Source of the DNA: Micropterix aruncella
Lineage: Eukaryota; Arthropoda; Insecta; Lepidoptera; Micropterigidae
DNA length: 64,000 bases
Reading direction: 5' to 3'
NCBI GenBank assembly: GCA_944548615.1
Contig: OX155951.1
Coordinates: 25,036,877-25,100,876 of the forward strand
Shown here: piece by piece, positions 24,894 through 40,330 of the stretch
Position numbering within the stretch: position 1 is the first letter of the stretch
Layout: the number at the start of each line of letters is the position of its first letter
Notes under the pieces: generated by a model
The model's database searches: none
What the model saw: the letters and a program-made list of their open reading frames with translations, nothing else
What the model was told of the DNA's origin: nothing
Position numbers and translations under genes: made by a program

Positions 24894-25246
24894 TACTTCT
24901 ATGAATTATTCAGTCGTTCACTCGCAAAATACACGATTTAGGTCCCTTAAAAGTACGAAACAGTTTCCTCTACCAGAGTTATCTGTTCTACAATAGAATA
25001 CAACTGATAGTCAGGGGTCTTGCAGAAAATCAATTTAGAAGACAAATCTAAGACATTCTTGTATTCAACATTTCCTTCTCTTTTCTACCCTACGCTCATC
25101 ACAGCCAACACCTGTTTTAGAAAATTACACTATTTCAAACGACACTGAATGTAGGGTTCTTGATATCTCCGGCGACAAGATCATATCAGAGCAAACATCA
25201 CCGCATCTTCAATATGCGATATTAATGCATGAGTATTAGAAGTCAC

Positions 25247-25445
25247 TACGCTGATTTACTCGTCGCATTTTCTGATACTAATATCCACGCGCTTCTGACC
25301 AGCGAAACCTGGCTAAAGTCTTCCTTACCATCAACTTAATATGCACTTCTTGGTTTTTACCTGACTATAAATGACCGTACACGTAAACGCAGACGAGAAG
25401 TAGGCTATTATTTCAGATTCGGTCTCACCTATACAATTATTTAGA
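25247..25445 (+). pseudogene. LINE apurinic endonuclease fragment
   Basis: The plus frame reads ADLLVAFSDTNIHALLTSET, then WLKSSLPST, a TAA, and YALLGFYLTINDRTRKRRRE with VGYYF. The order matches the SETWL box followed by Y...RxDRxxxRGGGV in the AP-endonuclease domain of Jockey/CR1-type LINEs. The Gly run is degraded to RREVG. No reverse transcriptase follows, so this is an isolated internal scrap. Confidence 0.65.
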
Positions 25446-26476
25446 CCACTTAAACATACTATATTTTTAACTCTATAAACACAAGCTAACAGTAGTTTGC
25501 CATTTAATCTGATATATCGTCTCAAGATACGTTTTCTGTCTTATTTTATTTCTATTTTTTTTAATTTTAAGTATATATCTTCGATTTTAAAGTTATATAC
25601 TTGTTTTGAAAATTTCATTTATTTATCTATATTAAACGGTAATATATGCTGTTTTATATTTAATAAGGAATTCAAAGATGTGTTATTACTTATACGTATA
25701 GCATTGAGTGTAAGAACTCCTACTAACCAGCTTCACGTGTAAAATAAAGTAAAATAAATTACGAAATTAAATAAATTAAAACTTACAGACCTTCTAAAAC
25801 AGATACCATCAGCAATTTATTGTACAATAATTTTTTTGTACATAGTTTTTGTTATGGTATTTCAATATTGTTGTGGCCGAGAGCTTTCTGACTAGAAGCT
25901 CTTATACTTATGGAATATGGATGCATGACGTGGCTAAGACAATCAAATATTTTTGATGCTAAGAAGTAACAGCGCAAATTGTAAGAGACTAAAAACTCGT
26001 CTTCATAAGTACCCACAAAATTATGTTATGTTAGGTATCAATAGTGAAGAGATTCTCTTGAAATAATGAGATAATCTCACTCAAAAGGTCCTCTTACCGC
26101 ATCATTATGAAAGAATTTTCAAGGAAAATTGATAAATCTGATTTTGTAGAATTTCTTCCCGCTTTTAACATGTTAGAGTCCACTTCATAGACAATAATGC
26201 ATTATCCGATGATAGTATGAATCAGCCACCAATGATAAATAATATATGCATATGGGATTTTTTGCTGAGATTTCGATAGCTTATTAATATTGAAATCCAT
26301 TTCGAAGAGAGTGGGTGTCGTGTCGTCATGATGATAAGAATATCGAATATTTCCAGTTGCATTCAAACTCAGGAGCTCCGGCATGAAAGTCTGATTTCTC
26401 AAAAATACCATTTACGAAGTTCCTGCGCTGCACTAAAGATAATAAATTATAAGGTCCTCTCATATTAAATAAAATA

Positions 26477-26590
26477 CTAGCTAAACCCGGACACGCCTCG
26501 CTGTGGCTCAGTCTGATATGAAATGAATGGGAAACGCACCGATGTCGAAGCGCACCGAAGATTTTATCGGTGCGAAAAGGCTTTTGTCTC
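26477..26590 (-). mobile_element. Helitron 3' end, inverted
   Basis: On the minus strand GGCGTGTCCGGGTTTAGCTA and G end before TATTTT (CTAG at 26477-26480). A perfect 8-bp inverted repeat CGCACCGA/TCGGTGCG lies at 26551-26574. The 5' end was not identified. Confidence 0.5.
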
Positions 26591-26624
26591 GCGTATTCCA
26601 ATGCAACGTCGTGTCAACATTTAA

Positions 26625-26958
26625 TCTATATATATAAAAATGAATGTTTGTCTATATGCCCGCTATGGACTACTAAACCGCTCGACCGATTTTGATGAAA
26701 TTTTGAGGGAAACTTTAGATTAGTTTGGAGATGGTTCCTGTGAAGTTTGGTGCCGATCGGACCAAAGGAATTTTTTTAGTGTCTTCAATAAAACCAAAAT
26801 TCTTCTTTTTTTTAAAGCGGCGAATTTGAATTTCGAATGCGACCGCGAAGATAGGAGTGAGTTCTTCTAATTTTTAAAGTCAAATGAATTTTAAAGCGGC
26901 GAATTTGAATTTCGAATGCGACCGATTTGGCGTAGCAACGCGCGCAGGGTACAGCTAG
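26625..26958 (+). mobile_element. Short non-autonomous Helitron
   Basis: Starts TCTATATATATAAAAATGAA directly after an A and ends GGTACAGCTAG directly before a T, the AT insertion and TC…CTAG ends expected of Helitrons. The internal CCGATTTTGATGAAATTTTG block is common in arthropod non-autonomous Helitrons. It is 334 bp and non-coding. Confidence 0.75.
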
Positions 26959-27149
26959 TTCTACTAGAAAAACACGCGTATTCGAATGCAACGTTGTGTC
27001 AAAATTTCAAGTCACTCGACTGACAACTTTTCGAGTTCTGCGAGCACAAAACTGACATGAATTTTTATATATTAAGATTATGCACTGGATTTAGAAAAGT
27101 ACTTACGGTTATGGGTCATATGTGTGTGTCAGTATTCCAGGGTCGCTTT

Positions 27150-27605
27150 GGTGACGACGCCAGCAGCGACTCGCGTCGCAGCGTCTCCCTAGTCCGCGTA
27201 TGGTGCGCCTACTGGCGCGCCTCGCCTCGCGGAGGGTGGAAGAAAAATATAATTACGTTATTGCCCCTCGGCTTAATACACTTAATCGTAGCGCGATGTA
27301 TCGGGAAAATATTGACGCTACGAGTTGTCACCGGCGCATGAAATATGCATGCGGAGCGTGCTGCGCGCGCGTGCTGCCCGCGCGACGGAACCCACCTGAC
27401 TGAACGGCGGCGTGCCGCGCGCGACCACCCCGGCTCGCTGCCTGCGCCCCGCCGGACGGCATCCGCCCGATTCCGCCTCCCAATCACCTGGGCGCGCTAC
27501 GCGGCTGAGCGCGCCGGGCGCGCGCGCACCCGCCGCGACCGCGCCGCGCCCCGCCCGCGTTCATCTTCTCATCTCGGCGCTAAAGCGCAACTGAAAGAGG
27601 ACATC
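27150..27605. promoter_or_regulatory. GC- and CpG-rich island
   Basis: Dense CG dinucleotides (for example CGCCGGGCGCGCGCGCACCC near 27510) in otherwise AT-rich DNA. Several overlapping open frames exist on both strands because stop codons are rare in GC-rich sequence; none resembles a known protein. TCAGTTT (27622), an arthropod initiator-like site, follows. It could be a promoter or first exon of an unseen gene. Confidence 0.4.
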
Positions 27606-31350
<3,745 letters not shown>

Positions 31351-31639
31351 CTTTCCTTTTTATTAGGCGACATCTGACAGTAAACATCATTTAAACATTG
31401 AGTTTAATGTCATGCTGTGGACTAAATAATTTTGTATAATATTTTATTTCATGTATTTATTGTAAATTGTAATTTATTAGTGAATTGCTTTAATAAAGAA
31501 ATAAGTAAATATTACTTAGCTACGATCAACGCTTGAACGTGTACGCGATCTAGCACCTGGAGCGAAAAGCAAAGGATGCTCTTTCCCTATCAAATTATAG
31601 CCGGCTAGGTCGACCTATTGAAGGCCCAAGATACATTGC

Positions 31640-31990
31640 TATGCCCTGCGTTGGTCGCGGCCACGCCGCGGCGGGAAACGCGCCGGTAAACGCGGCGTCT
31701 GAACTAAAGCGGAGGGACGCACGCTGCCGCAGCGCAGCGCACGCAATTAACGGCCTAGTGGGTAATGTATGCCGCGAATCATTGGTTAAATTCGATATTA
31801 ATTTTAACGATGCGGTCGTCCTTTGTCTGGTATTCGATGCGCTCGCGCCGTGTCGCCCGGTTTGCGTTTAATAAGCAGCACCTGCCGGCGCCGAGGCTCT
31901 TGACTTGCCGCGCCTAGAGCGTGTCACATCGCCATCTACCTGCCCTGCCTACTGCCTGCCTGCAATGCCCTAAAACCACAAACGCCAACC
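31640..31990. promoter_or_regulatory. GC-rich island
   Basis: TTGGTCGCGGCCACGCCGCG and GCGCTCGCGCCGTGTCGCCC stand out from the flanks, followed by a C/A-rich stretch to about 32040. No supported gene; possible promoter or regulatory island. Confidence 0.35.
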
Positions 31991-32207
31991 AGACAACCAT
32001 CAGCAAACAACCACCCGCCAATAACCACGCCACGTCCAACGGCGATCTCTCGTAATTCCTCTATTTTGCATTAAATTTATTATTTATAGGAAAGTAGGAT
32101 AACGGAGACATTGCAGATGTGGGGATATAATTTTCGAATAATTAGTCAGGCGATTTAATCTGTAAAGTACCTAAATGATCGCACCGCGCGAAGGCATTCG
32201 CCGACCT

Positions 32208-32299
32208 TATTACTTTGGTTGGGTTACTTTGGTTTTGTCACTTTGGCTTGGTTACTTTGGTTTGGTTACTTTGGCTTGGTTACTTTGGTTTGGCTACAT
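32208..32299 (+). repeat. Minisatellite GGTTACTTTGGTTT
   Basis: Five to six copies of a 15-16-bp unit (TTGGTTACTTTGGYTTGG). Non-coding. Confidence 0.8.
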
Positions 32300-32385
32300 T
32301 GTTTCATTTTTATATTATTTAAAAAAACCCCTAATACAACTAGGTACCTAATGACGATATGTTTGTTTGTTTGTTTGTGACATTT

Positions 32386-32630
32386 CACTCTTTATTGTGA
32401 CATATGACAATTTCTTACAACCAACCCTACTGTGACGTGTTTATATGTATGTACCTACCTATGCGTGTAACATGTGTGTAAGTGTGTGTCTTGTTATTGC
32501 ATTCGACCGAACGAATTGAAAATGCAATTCCGTTCATTTGATTCCGACGGAAAATGGTGACCCAGCCAGGAATCGAACCCGGGACCTTATAATGTAAGAT
32601 CAGGCGACCTAACCACTATGCCACCGGGCC
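32386..32630 (-). mobile_element. tRNA-derived SINE, copy 2
   Basis: The minus-strand head (32630-32556) has box A TGGCATAGTGG and box B GGTTCGATTCC of an RNA polymerase III promoter. The body and tail (CTTTATTGTGA on the plus strand) match copies 1, 3 and 4. Confidence 0.85.
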
Positions 32631-33249
32631 TTGTATGCTTGAGTATAATAATTTGGCCACCATATGTATATGTAGGTACCTATATTATACCTATTTCGTA
32701 ATCGCCAATTTTGCTATGAACATTCTCGCTAATTTTAAGTTGACTCAGTATGTCAAATATGTCGATACCTTTGAATTGACCGTTGTAAGTATGTGTTCAT
32801 CAAACGATACATAGAGTTTTGGGAGTAGCAAATGCTGACACGAGGTCGGCCGTACGAGGATATTTAATTTAATTTAATTTAATTTATTGACACTCAAACA
32901 AAACATACTTGCTAATTATATAAAGTTTAAATGACATAATTTTAACAATGGTTTTATAACTCGAATATACAGCTTACCTACTTGTTTATTAGATAGGTAT
33001 ATATAGAAAACGTCTTAATCATTAACTATTAAATACAATAAAATTACAAAATCCAGGTAAAAATTAGGTTTAAATAGAAAATTGCTGAGAAAGGTGGGAA
33101 TTAGAAGTGATTAGGAAGGAGTTGTACGATGGTTTATGGATATATAGGTAATTATCTAATATAGATACGATGGTTGATGGACGATGGTTTTGTAAATATA
33201 TACCTAGTACGTCGTTTTGTAAATATATAGATACAGAAATTTATAGCAG

Positions 33250-33600
33250 TTATACGCTGGTTTTTTTTTTCAAATTTGGGCACCAGCCGGTTCAACAGGT
33301 TCAATAGACTTGAGCAGTTCCTTGAAGAACATCGGTTGTGGACTTTTCCGTAATTGGTGTTGACGCGAGCGGCGAGAGACCTCAAACGTACGATAATTGC
33401 GAACCACTCGCGGTGGTATGAAAAAGCACAAGTTTTTTACGAGATATGGACTATCTATAGCATTGTGGATTATCTTATATAACAGTATCATCTCAGCCAC
33501 TGTGCATCGATCCTCTAGGGAACTTAATTCGAAGTGGCCCAGTCTGCTCTCGTACGTTGGTACTCTCGTAAGTCCCAAGCATCCGCGAAAATTGACGATC
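33250..33600 (-). pseudogene. LINE 3' end: reverse transcriptase C-terminus
   Basis: The minus strand reads LGHFELSSLEDRCTVAEMIL, LYKIIHNAIDSPYLVKNLCF and FIPPRVVRNYRTFEV. The SLExRRxxxxxxxLYKIxxxxxDSPxLL ... PxRxxRxxxxF pattern is the tail of LINE reverse transcriptases. The frame ends without the final WNxLP part. It is 5' truncated, with upstream homology lost near 33600. Confidence 0.75.
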
Positions 33601-33879
33601 ATATTAATATGACATGACAATCTATGATATGACAATTAATCATATTATTTAAACTGATAACAATGATACGGTTCATATACCTCTCTCTCTCCCTATTTCC
33701 AAAGTATCTAAACCTTCTAACTAGGTACCTACTCCTAGCTTCTAACACCGACTAAATCGCGCCAGGTGACTAACCTCTTCTGCTCATTCAAGAGCATCAC
33801 AAATATTCTCCCTTTTCATATATTAAATGTCCCATTGCTATTTTCTGGTTATTTTGAAAGTATCAATTTCAGTGGCATT

Positions 33880-34085
33880 ATCGCATTAGCGAAGCCGTTC
33901 GGTTCGCTCGACGTAGTGCTGTGGGTCGTTCGGGTGTGCGGCGGGTGGGTGACCTATCGCGATTTAGCCGACTGTCGGCGCGCGCTTTCATTGGTCGTTG
34001 CTTCTAAATCTGGGCGGAGCCACGCTAATAGGAAGGCACGCACAGCGCAGCCACGCGTCATAGATAAGCTTTCGAAGCGTTGAAG
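33880..34085. promoter_or_regulatory. GC-rich island with CCAAT- and GC-box-like sites
   Basis: Contains CATTGGTCG (inverted CCAAT) and GGGCGGAGCC (GC box) about 30 bp apart at 33990-34021. No transcription unit was recognised next to it. Confidence 0.35.
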
Positions 34086-35587
34086 CCCGACTAATATTAT
34101 AAACAAGTCATTATTGCATTGCTTATGACTTTATCGACCTACCTATTTGTAAATATAACTAAATATACCTATGTATAGGTACATAAGACTTGTTCCATAG
34201 TAACCCATTTACAACAACCGAACGTTATAAATATTAAAAAAAGTATGAATATCAAAAAAAAATACCCTGAACTTTTGCTTATTGTTTACCAATCGCCGCA
34301 GTGATCGTTGAACAGTGTTTCGGTGCATAGATAATCTTGTGATCTAAATTTTGAAGTGCTTTTCTATTTTAATTCGTATTAGCGTAATTAACTTTCACTA
34401 TATGTCTTCAAAACGGTAAGTGGTTACAAATAAGCACGTGCACATTTTTTATACAATTTATGACCTAGATAGATATAGATTATATAGATAGATATAGATA
34501 ATAAAGCCTTTTTCATAGTAATAACTGTGTTTCTTTAATTTAATATAGGATACAATCGATAAAGTAGTAGTTATATGAGCATTAACCTACCTGCCTATTA
34601 CTACTGATCGTTAAAACGATCCGCATTTTCCGAGCTTTCCTGAAAACTCAGTATTTTTGGTATTTTTCCATCTTTATGAATCAAGGTAGTAATACTAAAA
34701 AACTACTGTGATATGAGATAAGAAAAAGTTTCAGTAACAACTGGGTTAAGAAGACTGATGCTATTTACCTACTGCAAATCAACCACGCGCAATGAGCAAA
34801 GGAGCAAAAACACAAGAGAATTAAATGAAAAAATATAAACCTATGATGTGATGTAAAAAATATAAAACTATGTAATAACATGTGATAATATTTATTTACC
34901 TACTTAAGAAAACATATAATAAATAAATTACCAAAAAGTTTTTAAAATGTAGGTAGGTATTAGGTTAATATTATTGCCAATAAATAATAGAAAAAAATAA
35001 GAATAAAAAGTCAGGTTAAAAATTAAGAGACGTTTGATTAAGAATGACGGTGTTAAGCACCTCGATCTCAAGTCTGATATGTTGAAGAAGTAATGCACAT
35101 CTAATTCGTTTTCCTATCGTTTTTGTCTTAATTTTCATCTTCAATTTTTCTCAAAATGCATTGTAAGCAGTTAAATTTTGGGCCAATTTATTGTAGTTAA
35201 ATATGTCTGGCAAGTGTCATTTTTGTGAGGAGCATGTGCTTGTAGGTATGTAGTGGTGCTCCTCGTTTGCATTGTGTGTTTTGTGGGTAGGAATAATACG
35301 ACGACTGTGTAGGTTAGTTATAAAGACTACTTTTGCGTAACATTAGTTATATATAAGGACCACGTTTGCCTAATGTCCAGCAACTTCAACTCACTGAAAG
35401 GGTCACTTAAGGATTACCTCCAAGGTAATCTTTAGGTACTGCTTTATGAGCCTTTGAGTACACCATCTAAAGCCCGGAATATCATGAGATATCAGACTCT
35501 ATACAGCCTTGAGCGTTCGCGGAAATATTTTGTTAGTCTGTTTGAGCACCTACCTACACGCAAATTGTAAACTATCCTATTGTATCC
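34086..35587. other. AT-rich noncoding sequence
   Basis: No gene or repeat family recognised. Confidence 0.55.
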
Positions 35588-35890
35588 ATTGGGCTCGATT
35601 GCGTTTATTCGTGAACTTCAATAGAAAATTAGTCCGTGTGAACGAGACAAGCAATACGCTAGAGCGGAGTGTGAGATGACCGGTTGTCACTTTTTCGCAT
35701 TAAAACTGCCCGCCAAGGTCAAATCTTACACGGCACGAAATATGCCCGAATTCATTCGGACGAGTATAAGTTCGGCAGGTAGTATTTATCGACGATCGTT
35801 CTTTTCATATTCCGCTCTAAAGTATTGCTCCGCCTCGTTCGCTTGGACTAATTTTAGTTTTAGTTCACAAAGAAACGCAATCGGGTCAAT
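35588..35890. mobile_element. ATTGGGC-end MITE, copy A
   Basis: 303 bp with imperfect terminal inverted repeats of about 90 bp: ATTGGGCTCGATTGCGTTTA at left, and at right CGCAATCGGGTCAAT. Inside each arm is AG(A/T)GCGGA…/…TCCGCTCTA. Its reading frames are the arms read through; it is non-coding. Confidence 0.65.
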
Positions 35891-35941
35891 TATGAATGGG
35901 TATAATGCTCGATGAATATAATGATTATGCTCGATGCAGAT

Positions 35942-36263
35942 ATTGGGCACGGTTGCATTTCTTCGTGAACTAAAACCAAAAATTAGTTTAATTGAACGAG
36001 ACACGGCAATACGTTAGAGCGGAATGTGAGATTAACTTTGTCAATTTTCCGCATTAAAACTAGCCACCGAAGAGAAAGCAGCTAAATGTAAGACCGCACG
36101 AAATGTGTACAAACTTATTCGGACGGCTACAATAAATTCGACAGGTAGTTTAGGTGCGGGAAAATCGACGATGGCTCATTTATATTCCGCTCTAACGCAT
36201 TGCTCTATCTCCGATTGAACTAAGTTCCAATTTTAGTTCACGAAAAAACGCAATCGGGCCCAT
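35942..36263. mobile_element. ATTGGGC-end MITE, copy B
   Basis: 322 bp with arms ATTGGGCACGGTTGCATTTC and AACGCAATCGGGCCCAT, the same family as copy A 50 bp away. Both share CTAGAGCGGAGTGTGAGAT/TTAGAGCGGAATGTGAGAT blocks. Confidence 0.65.
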
Positions 36264-36404
36264 TATAGATAGCGCTTACTTTTGGGGCGAATCCTGGGCA
36301 CCTAAGCATATTTTGTCACTCCGATTGGGGACCAAACTACAAGCAGGAGCATTAAAGTAAATATTTATTAATGCAACGGAAATCATCCCATTGTATCCGT
36401 TATG

Positions 36405-36985
36405 TTTGTTTGTTTGAAAAGCTTTATTGCACACACATAAGAGTACAATGTCGTGGGCCTATTGCCAAGTGGCAATATCTTACGGCCATACCGCCAGGGT
36501 TATTGTGGCTAAAGGTTTATGTAGGCAAATTGATTCACAAGTAATAAATGAATACACTTACATAATAGTCATCATAAGATAAAATATAAAACAGTGATTA
36601 GTAACGTATGTCAACTCGGTATTGCAGGGAGGAGTGGAATATAAGGACAAGCAAAGGAGACGGAAGGGGAAGGGGGTATTCATGAGTTGAGTAAATGCAT
36701 CTGTAACGATTTTTTAAACCCGCTCAGGTTTTCAAGTTGTCTTATCGGTAAAGGCACGGAATTCCAGACTCGGGGCGCCTGCACTGCGAAAGACCTAGAC
36801 ATGAAAGTTGATGAATGTTGAGGTATAGCCAGTATTAGATTTTCCTGAGAGCGCAATGGAAGGCAATGTTATGAAATCGGACAGTTTGACTGTAGTACGC
36901 GGAAGAGTGGGGCGAGTATGTGAAATTCCCGACATCGTCTAATGGGAAGCCACTCTATTTGCCTGTGAAAGTTTGATATGTGGTT
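36405..36985 (-). pseudogene. LINE 3' end: reverse transcriptase C-terminus and 3' UTR
   Basis: The minus strand reads HRQIEWLPIRRCREFHILAP, then (after one in-frame stop) LPLRSQENLILAIPQHSSTF, MSRSFAVQAPRVWNSVPLPI and RQLENLSGFKKSLQMHLLNS, with a stop at 36680. This is the RIxWLPI...FAVxAPRxWNxLPxxIR tail of a CR1-like reverse transcriptase. The 3' UTR carries the GTAAGATATTGCCACTTGGC hairpin and ends in a (CAAA)n tail near 36410. It is one of the best preserved LINE tails here and a close relative of 23130-23560. Confidence 0.85.
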
Positions 36986-37179
36986 ATGTATATGATACAC
37001 GATGAATATAATGTTCATGCTCGATGCAGGTATTGTAAAACTTGCCCCTTGGGGCGGAGCCATCTCTCATCATCCGCGTAATCTATCCTGGGTACCCGCA
37101 GCGAAAAGAAAGTTGGAATTGAGTTGAATATTCTCAACCTGAGCTGGTATATCACGTACGGTGCATGACATAGTATAGG

Positions 37180-37460
37180 TATATAATAGGTTGTAAAATC
37201 CTGACCGGGCGCGGCGAGGCGGGCGTCGCGTCGCGCGTCGCCTTGGTGCGTCCAAAAGTGGTTGATCAAGGCGTTCTCTCGCGCGTCCGGTCGCCCGCCG
37301 CACGCTCATTCCAAATATTTATGAAAAACAAGTTAATTAACTCGAGACGACTGCCGTGCTGCCGAACTGGACGCGAGGAGCCGTCGGCGGAACGACTCTG
37401 ATTCCCTTCACGGATTTCGCCGATGGCACTACTACCCGTCATGTCTGTGAAGTTGGCGGC
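37180..37460. promoter_or_regulatory. GC-rich island
   Basis: GGGCGCGGCGAGGCGGGCGT and GCGTCGCGCGTCGCC at 37205-37245, continuing to about 37460. Overlapping open frames on both strands, none recognisable. Confidence 0.35.
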
Positions 37461-37865
37461 ACCCATTTCTTATTTTTAAAACTATCAAAATGTGCGCTGG
37501 CAGCTTTGGAAACGATGAAAACTAGCGAACAAACATGAACTAACAATGAAATATTATATAGATACCTATAGTACCTATGTGGTGCAATGAGGGAAATCGG
37601 CGGCACATATTCAAATATTTAAAAGCGAAAAAAGCATATAGAGTAGAGCCGCGGTTATCCGAGCCCCGATTAACCGAGTTCCTGGTTAACCGATTTCGAA
37701 AAGCCCACGGACAAGTCATTTTTAACCCCCTAAATCACCTTCCTGCCACAGTATACCAACCAGTAGCTTTACTCTCGAGCCGCCACAGTATACCAACCAG
37801 TACCTTTACGCCTTTGGTGAGCATTACGGGAAGGTAAAGGATGGCGACGTTTTCGAACATTGTAT

Positions 37866-38568
37866 ATCTGCGTGGGCCGAGTAATGGGCGTTAATGGGAG
37901 TTAATGGGCCCTTGCTGAGTTGGCCACGAAGACCCATTTTGTTCAGGGTTGGTCACACTCACGGGTCAACACCTATCCGACGGCCTCCACGCATGAAGTG
38001 CGAGCCTGGGTAGGACTCTGGCCTTATGGTTAGTTTCCCCTAGGAATCAACCTTCTGGCGCTCCTGGGCGGTTTGCGCACCGTGCGGTGTGAGCCAATCG
38101 ACTGTGCACTCTGACTAACAGTCGGGGGAGTCTGGAAGCAGTACTGTTTCCTATAGAGCGGGGGTGGTTGCGGACCTTACGGCGACCGCTCTTAAAAAGA
38201 CCATGGGCTATCCGATCCTGGGTGAACAGCCGGGCAATGGACGCTGTGGTCTGCGATAGATTTGGTATACACCGTTTCACCGCTTCGTAAGGGAGAGGAC
38301 CGCGCAAGCGACCTCGAACTCGTAACCAATCGAGAGACCGGAGTAATCTGGTCGCAATTGGGAGTAAGGGCGTGAGTGTAAGCCCGCCGGGTAACACTCT
38401 TGGCTATCTCGCGGCTAAGGCGTTGGCCTCTTACGGATTTGTGGCGGAGCTAGACGGTGGACTGTTTTGACCAAGTCTTCTGCGCTCACTCCAGGGAGAT
38501 AAAACGACTAATCGTTAGAACTTCCTGATGTGACGGGCTTGCCCGCTGTAGTCGACAACCCTAGTTGC
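37866..38568 (+). mobile_element. Helitron-like 0.65-kb repeat, copy 1
   Basis: About 700 bp, GC-richer than its surroundings, with clear homology to 48532-49163 over its length (shared blocks such as GTTTGCGCACCGTGCGG and TTTCCTATAGAGCGGGGGTG). The 3' end has hairpin GACGGGCTTGCCCGC followed by CTAG before TT (38561-38564), as in Helitron 3' ends. The 15-base sequence TGCGTGGGCCGAGTA occurs at both ends (37869-37883 and 38566-38580). Open frames inside are chance. Confidence 0.65.
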
Positions 38569-39288
38569 GTGGGCCGAGTAGCGGGACGTCTGGCAGCCAT
38601 ATCCAAGCCCTTAGGACTCGTGACGTATTCGCTTTGATTTCAATTTTGATCTATAAGAAGCTACTGTCTGGTATACTGGCCCCTGCTCTAGTTTTACTAT
38701 GCAGTACACATCATTTGTATATTCCTTTGGCAGCTAAAAATGCAACTCCTGCCATGCTATCTCATGATTATCATAATCTTTGTTTTACTTAGTTTTATAT
38801 TTTTTTCAATGTTAGCATTAGTTTAGCAATATTATATGTAATAGTAAGTCAGTTATTATGGACCTGTACACTCAATATTTATATTCAAATGCGAATTTGA
38901 TTCGTCTGTAATGCTTTTGAATAATATTAGATACAAATAAATAAATGACCATTCAACAAGGGCGGTGAACAACTAGCCATCATATCCAAACACAAATCCA
39001 CAAATTTCTAGCGCAGTTTTTCTTATAATTCTACAGGTTGTATCTCTATAAAATCATTTGGAAATAACAATACGATCAAGATCAATAGATACCTGTACAT
39101 ATTTAAGGACATTTACAAGAATATGTTATTAATGGAAGATTTTTAAAAGCCAAAGGAATTTAGATTTTTTTTGAATTATTACTTAATTCAATTATTATGA
39201 TAATTTTTAATTTACTTATAAATTTTATCATTGCTATTTGATGTATTTTATTACGATTTTGATAATAAAGTTTTTAGTTTTTTGATTT

Positions 39289-39345
39289 ATGAAATGAAAT
39301 GAAATGAAAATGAAAATGAAATGAAATGAAATGAAATGAAAAATA
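39289..39345 (+). repeat. (ATGAA)n microsatellite
   Basis: About eleven GAAAT/GAAAAT units, directly after AATAAAGTTTTTAG (39262-39276). It is likely the tail of a decayed retroelement. Confidence 0.8.
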
Positions 39346-39699
39346 CCTTTATTGTACTAACAAAAAAAAAAAAAAATTACATGGGTAAAGAAAACCTAAA
39401 TTCTATTTTGACTTAGTACAAACGGCGGGCTTATCGTTTCACGATTTCTTACAGCCAACCGTGTAATATTAAATAAAAGTATCAATACAGCTCACATACA
39501 TAAACATATACACATAAATATACATATACATACATCCAAATATACATACATACATAAAAAATATAATTTATAATATAGTATATGTATATTATAATAATAA
39601 ATACATAGAAACTACAGATAAATAATAATAAAAATAACTGCTTATATAAAATGATAGATATTACAAAGTTCTTATGCTTCTATTCAGTCAACAACCCAA

Positions 39700-40330
39700 C
39701 GAAAGGGGGAAGGGGGGAGGGGATAGGGGGAGGGTTGGTTCTTAGTTGATATTTTGATGGAGAAAATGTTTTTTCAGTAACGCCTTGAAACAGGGCAAGG
39801 ATGTTGCATGACGAATAGCATGCGGAAGCTGGTTCCAAAGTCGAGCAGAAGGACGCTAAATAAGTTAGTGAAAAAAGAAGACTGATGTAGTGGAATTGCT
39901 ATGGTGTTGTCCTGACTTGACCTGAGTGGAACACCATGACTTCCTAACGGGAGAAAGAGGTCTTTAAGGTAAGGAGGTATGGGACTATTTAGGACTTTAT
40001 AAAGGAGTGAGAGGGCATGCAGATTTCTGCGCTCACGAATTCGAAGCCAGTGAAGTCCATCGCGATATTCGCTTACGTGATCAAATTTACGCAAGTCGAA
40101 TATATATCGTATGCAGATATTTTGTAGCCGTTCGAAGTTATCCAGTATCTTCTCTTTAATATCTATAGTACCGACATCAGCAGAGTCTAGAATTGGAAGT
40201 AGCAGTGTTCTTACTATAGTTTGCTTAGTTGCTGCTGGAAGGAATCTCTGTAACCTTCGGGGGCTATGAAGGCCATTGAAAATACGACGACTAATTTGGT
40301 TGGCGTGTGCCTGCCACGAAAGAAATTCGT
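39700..40330 (-). pseudogene. LINE 3' end: reverse transcriptase thumb and C-terminus
   Basis: A long open minus-strand stretch reads FDEFLSWQAHANQISRRIFN, GLHSPRRLQRFLPAATKQTI, VRTLLLPILDSADVGTIDIK, LQNICIRYIFDLRKFDHVSE and WLRIRERRNLHALSLLYKVL, then SPIPPYLKDLFLP. A frameshift near 39870 separates it from RLWNQLPHAIRHATSLPCFK and a final KKHFLHQNIN stop. The series (WxxHxxxIxxR, YxxPILDY-like, LxxLxxxxIRYI, LHWLxIRERR, RLWNxLP) is that of a Jockey/CR1-type reverse transcriptase. Confidence 0.85.

Noticed and set aside
37870..38570. GC-rich block that at first looked like structural rRNA
   Set aside because: It does not match 18S/28S landmarks and occurs as four dispersed, diverged, Helitron-like copies.
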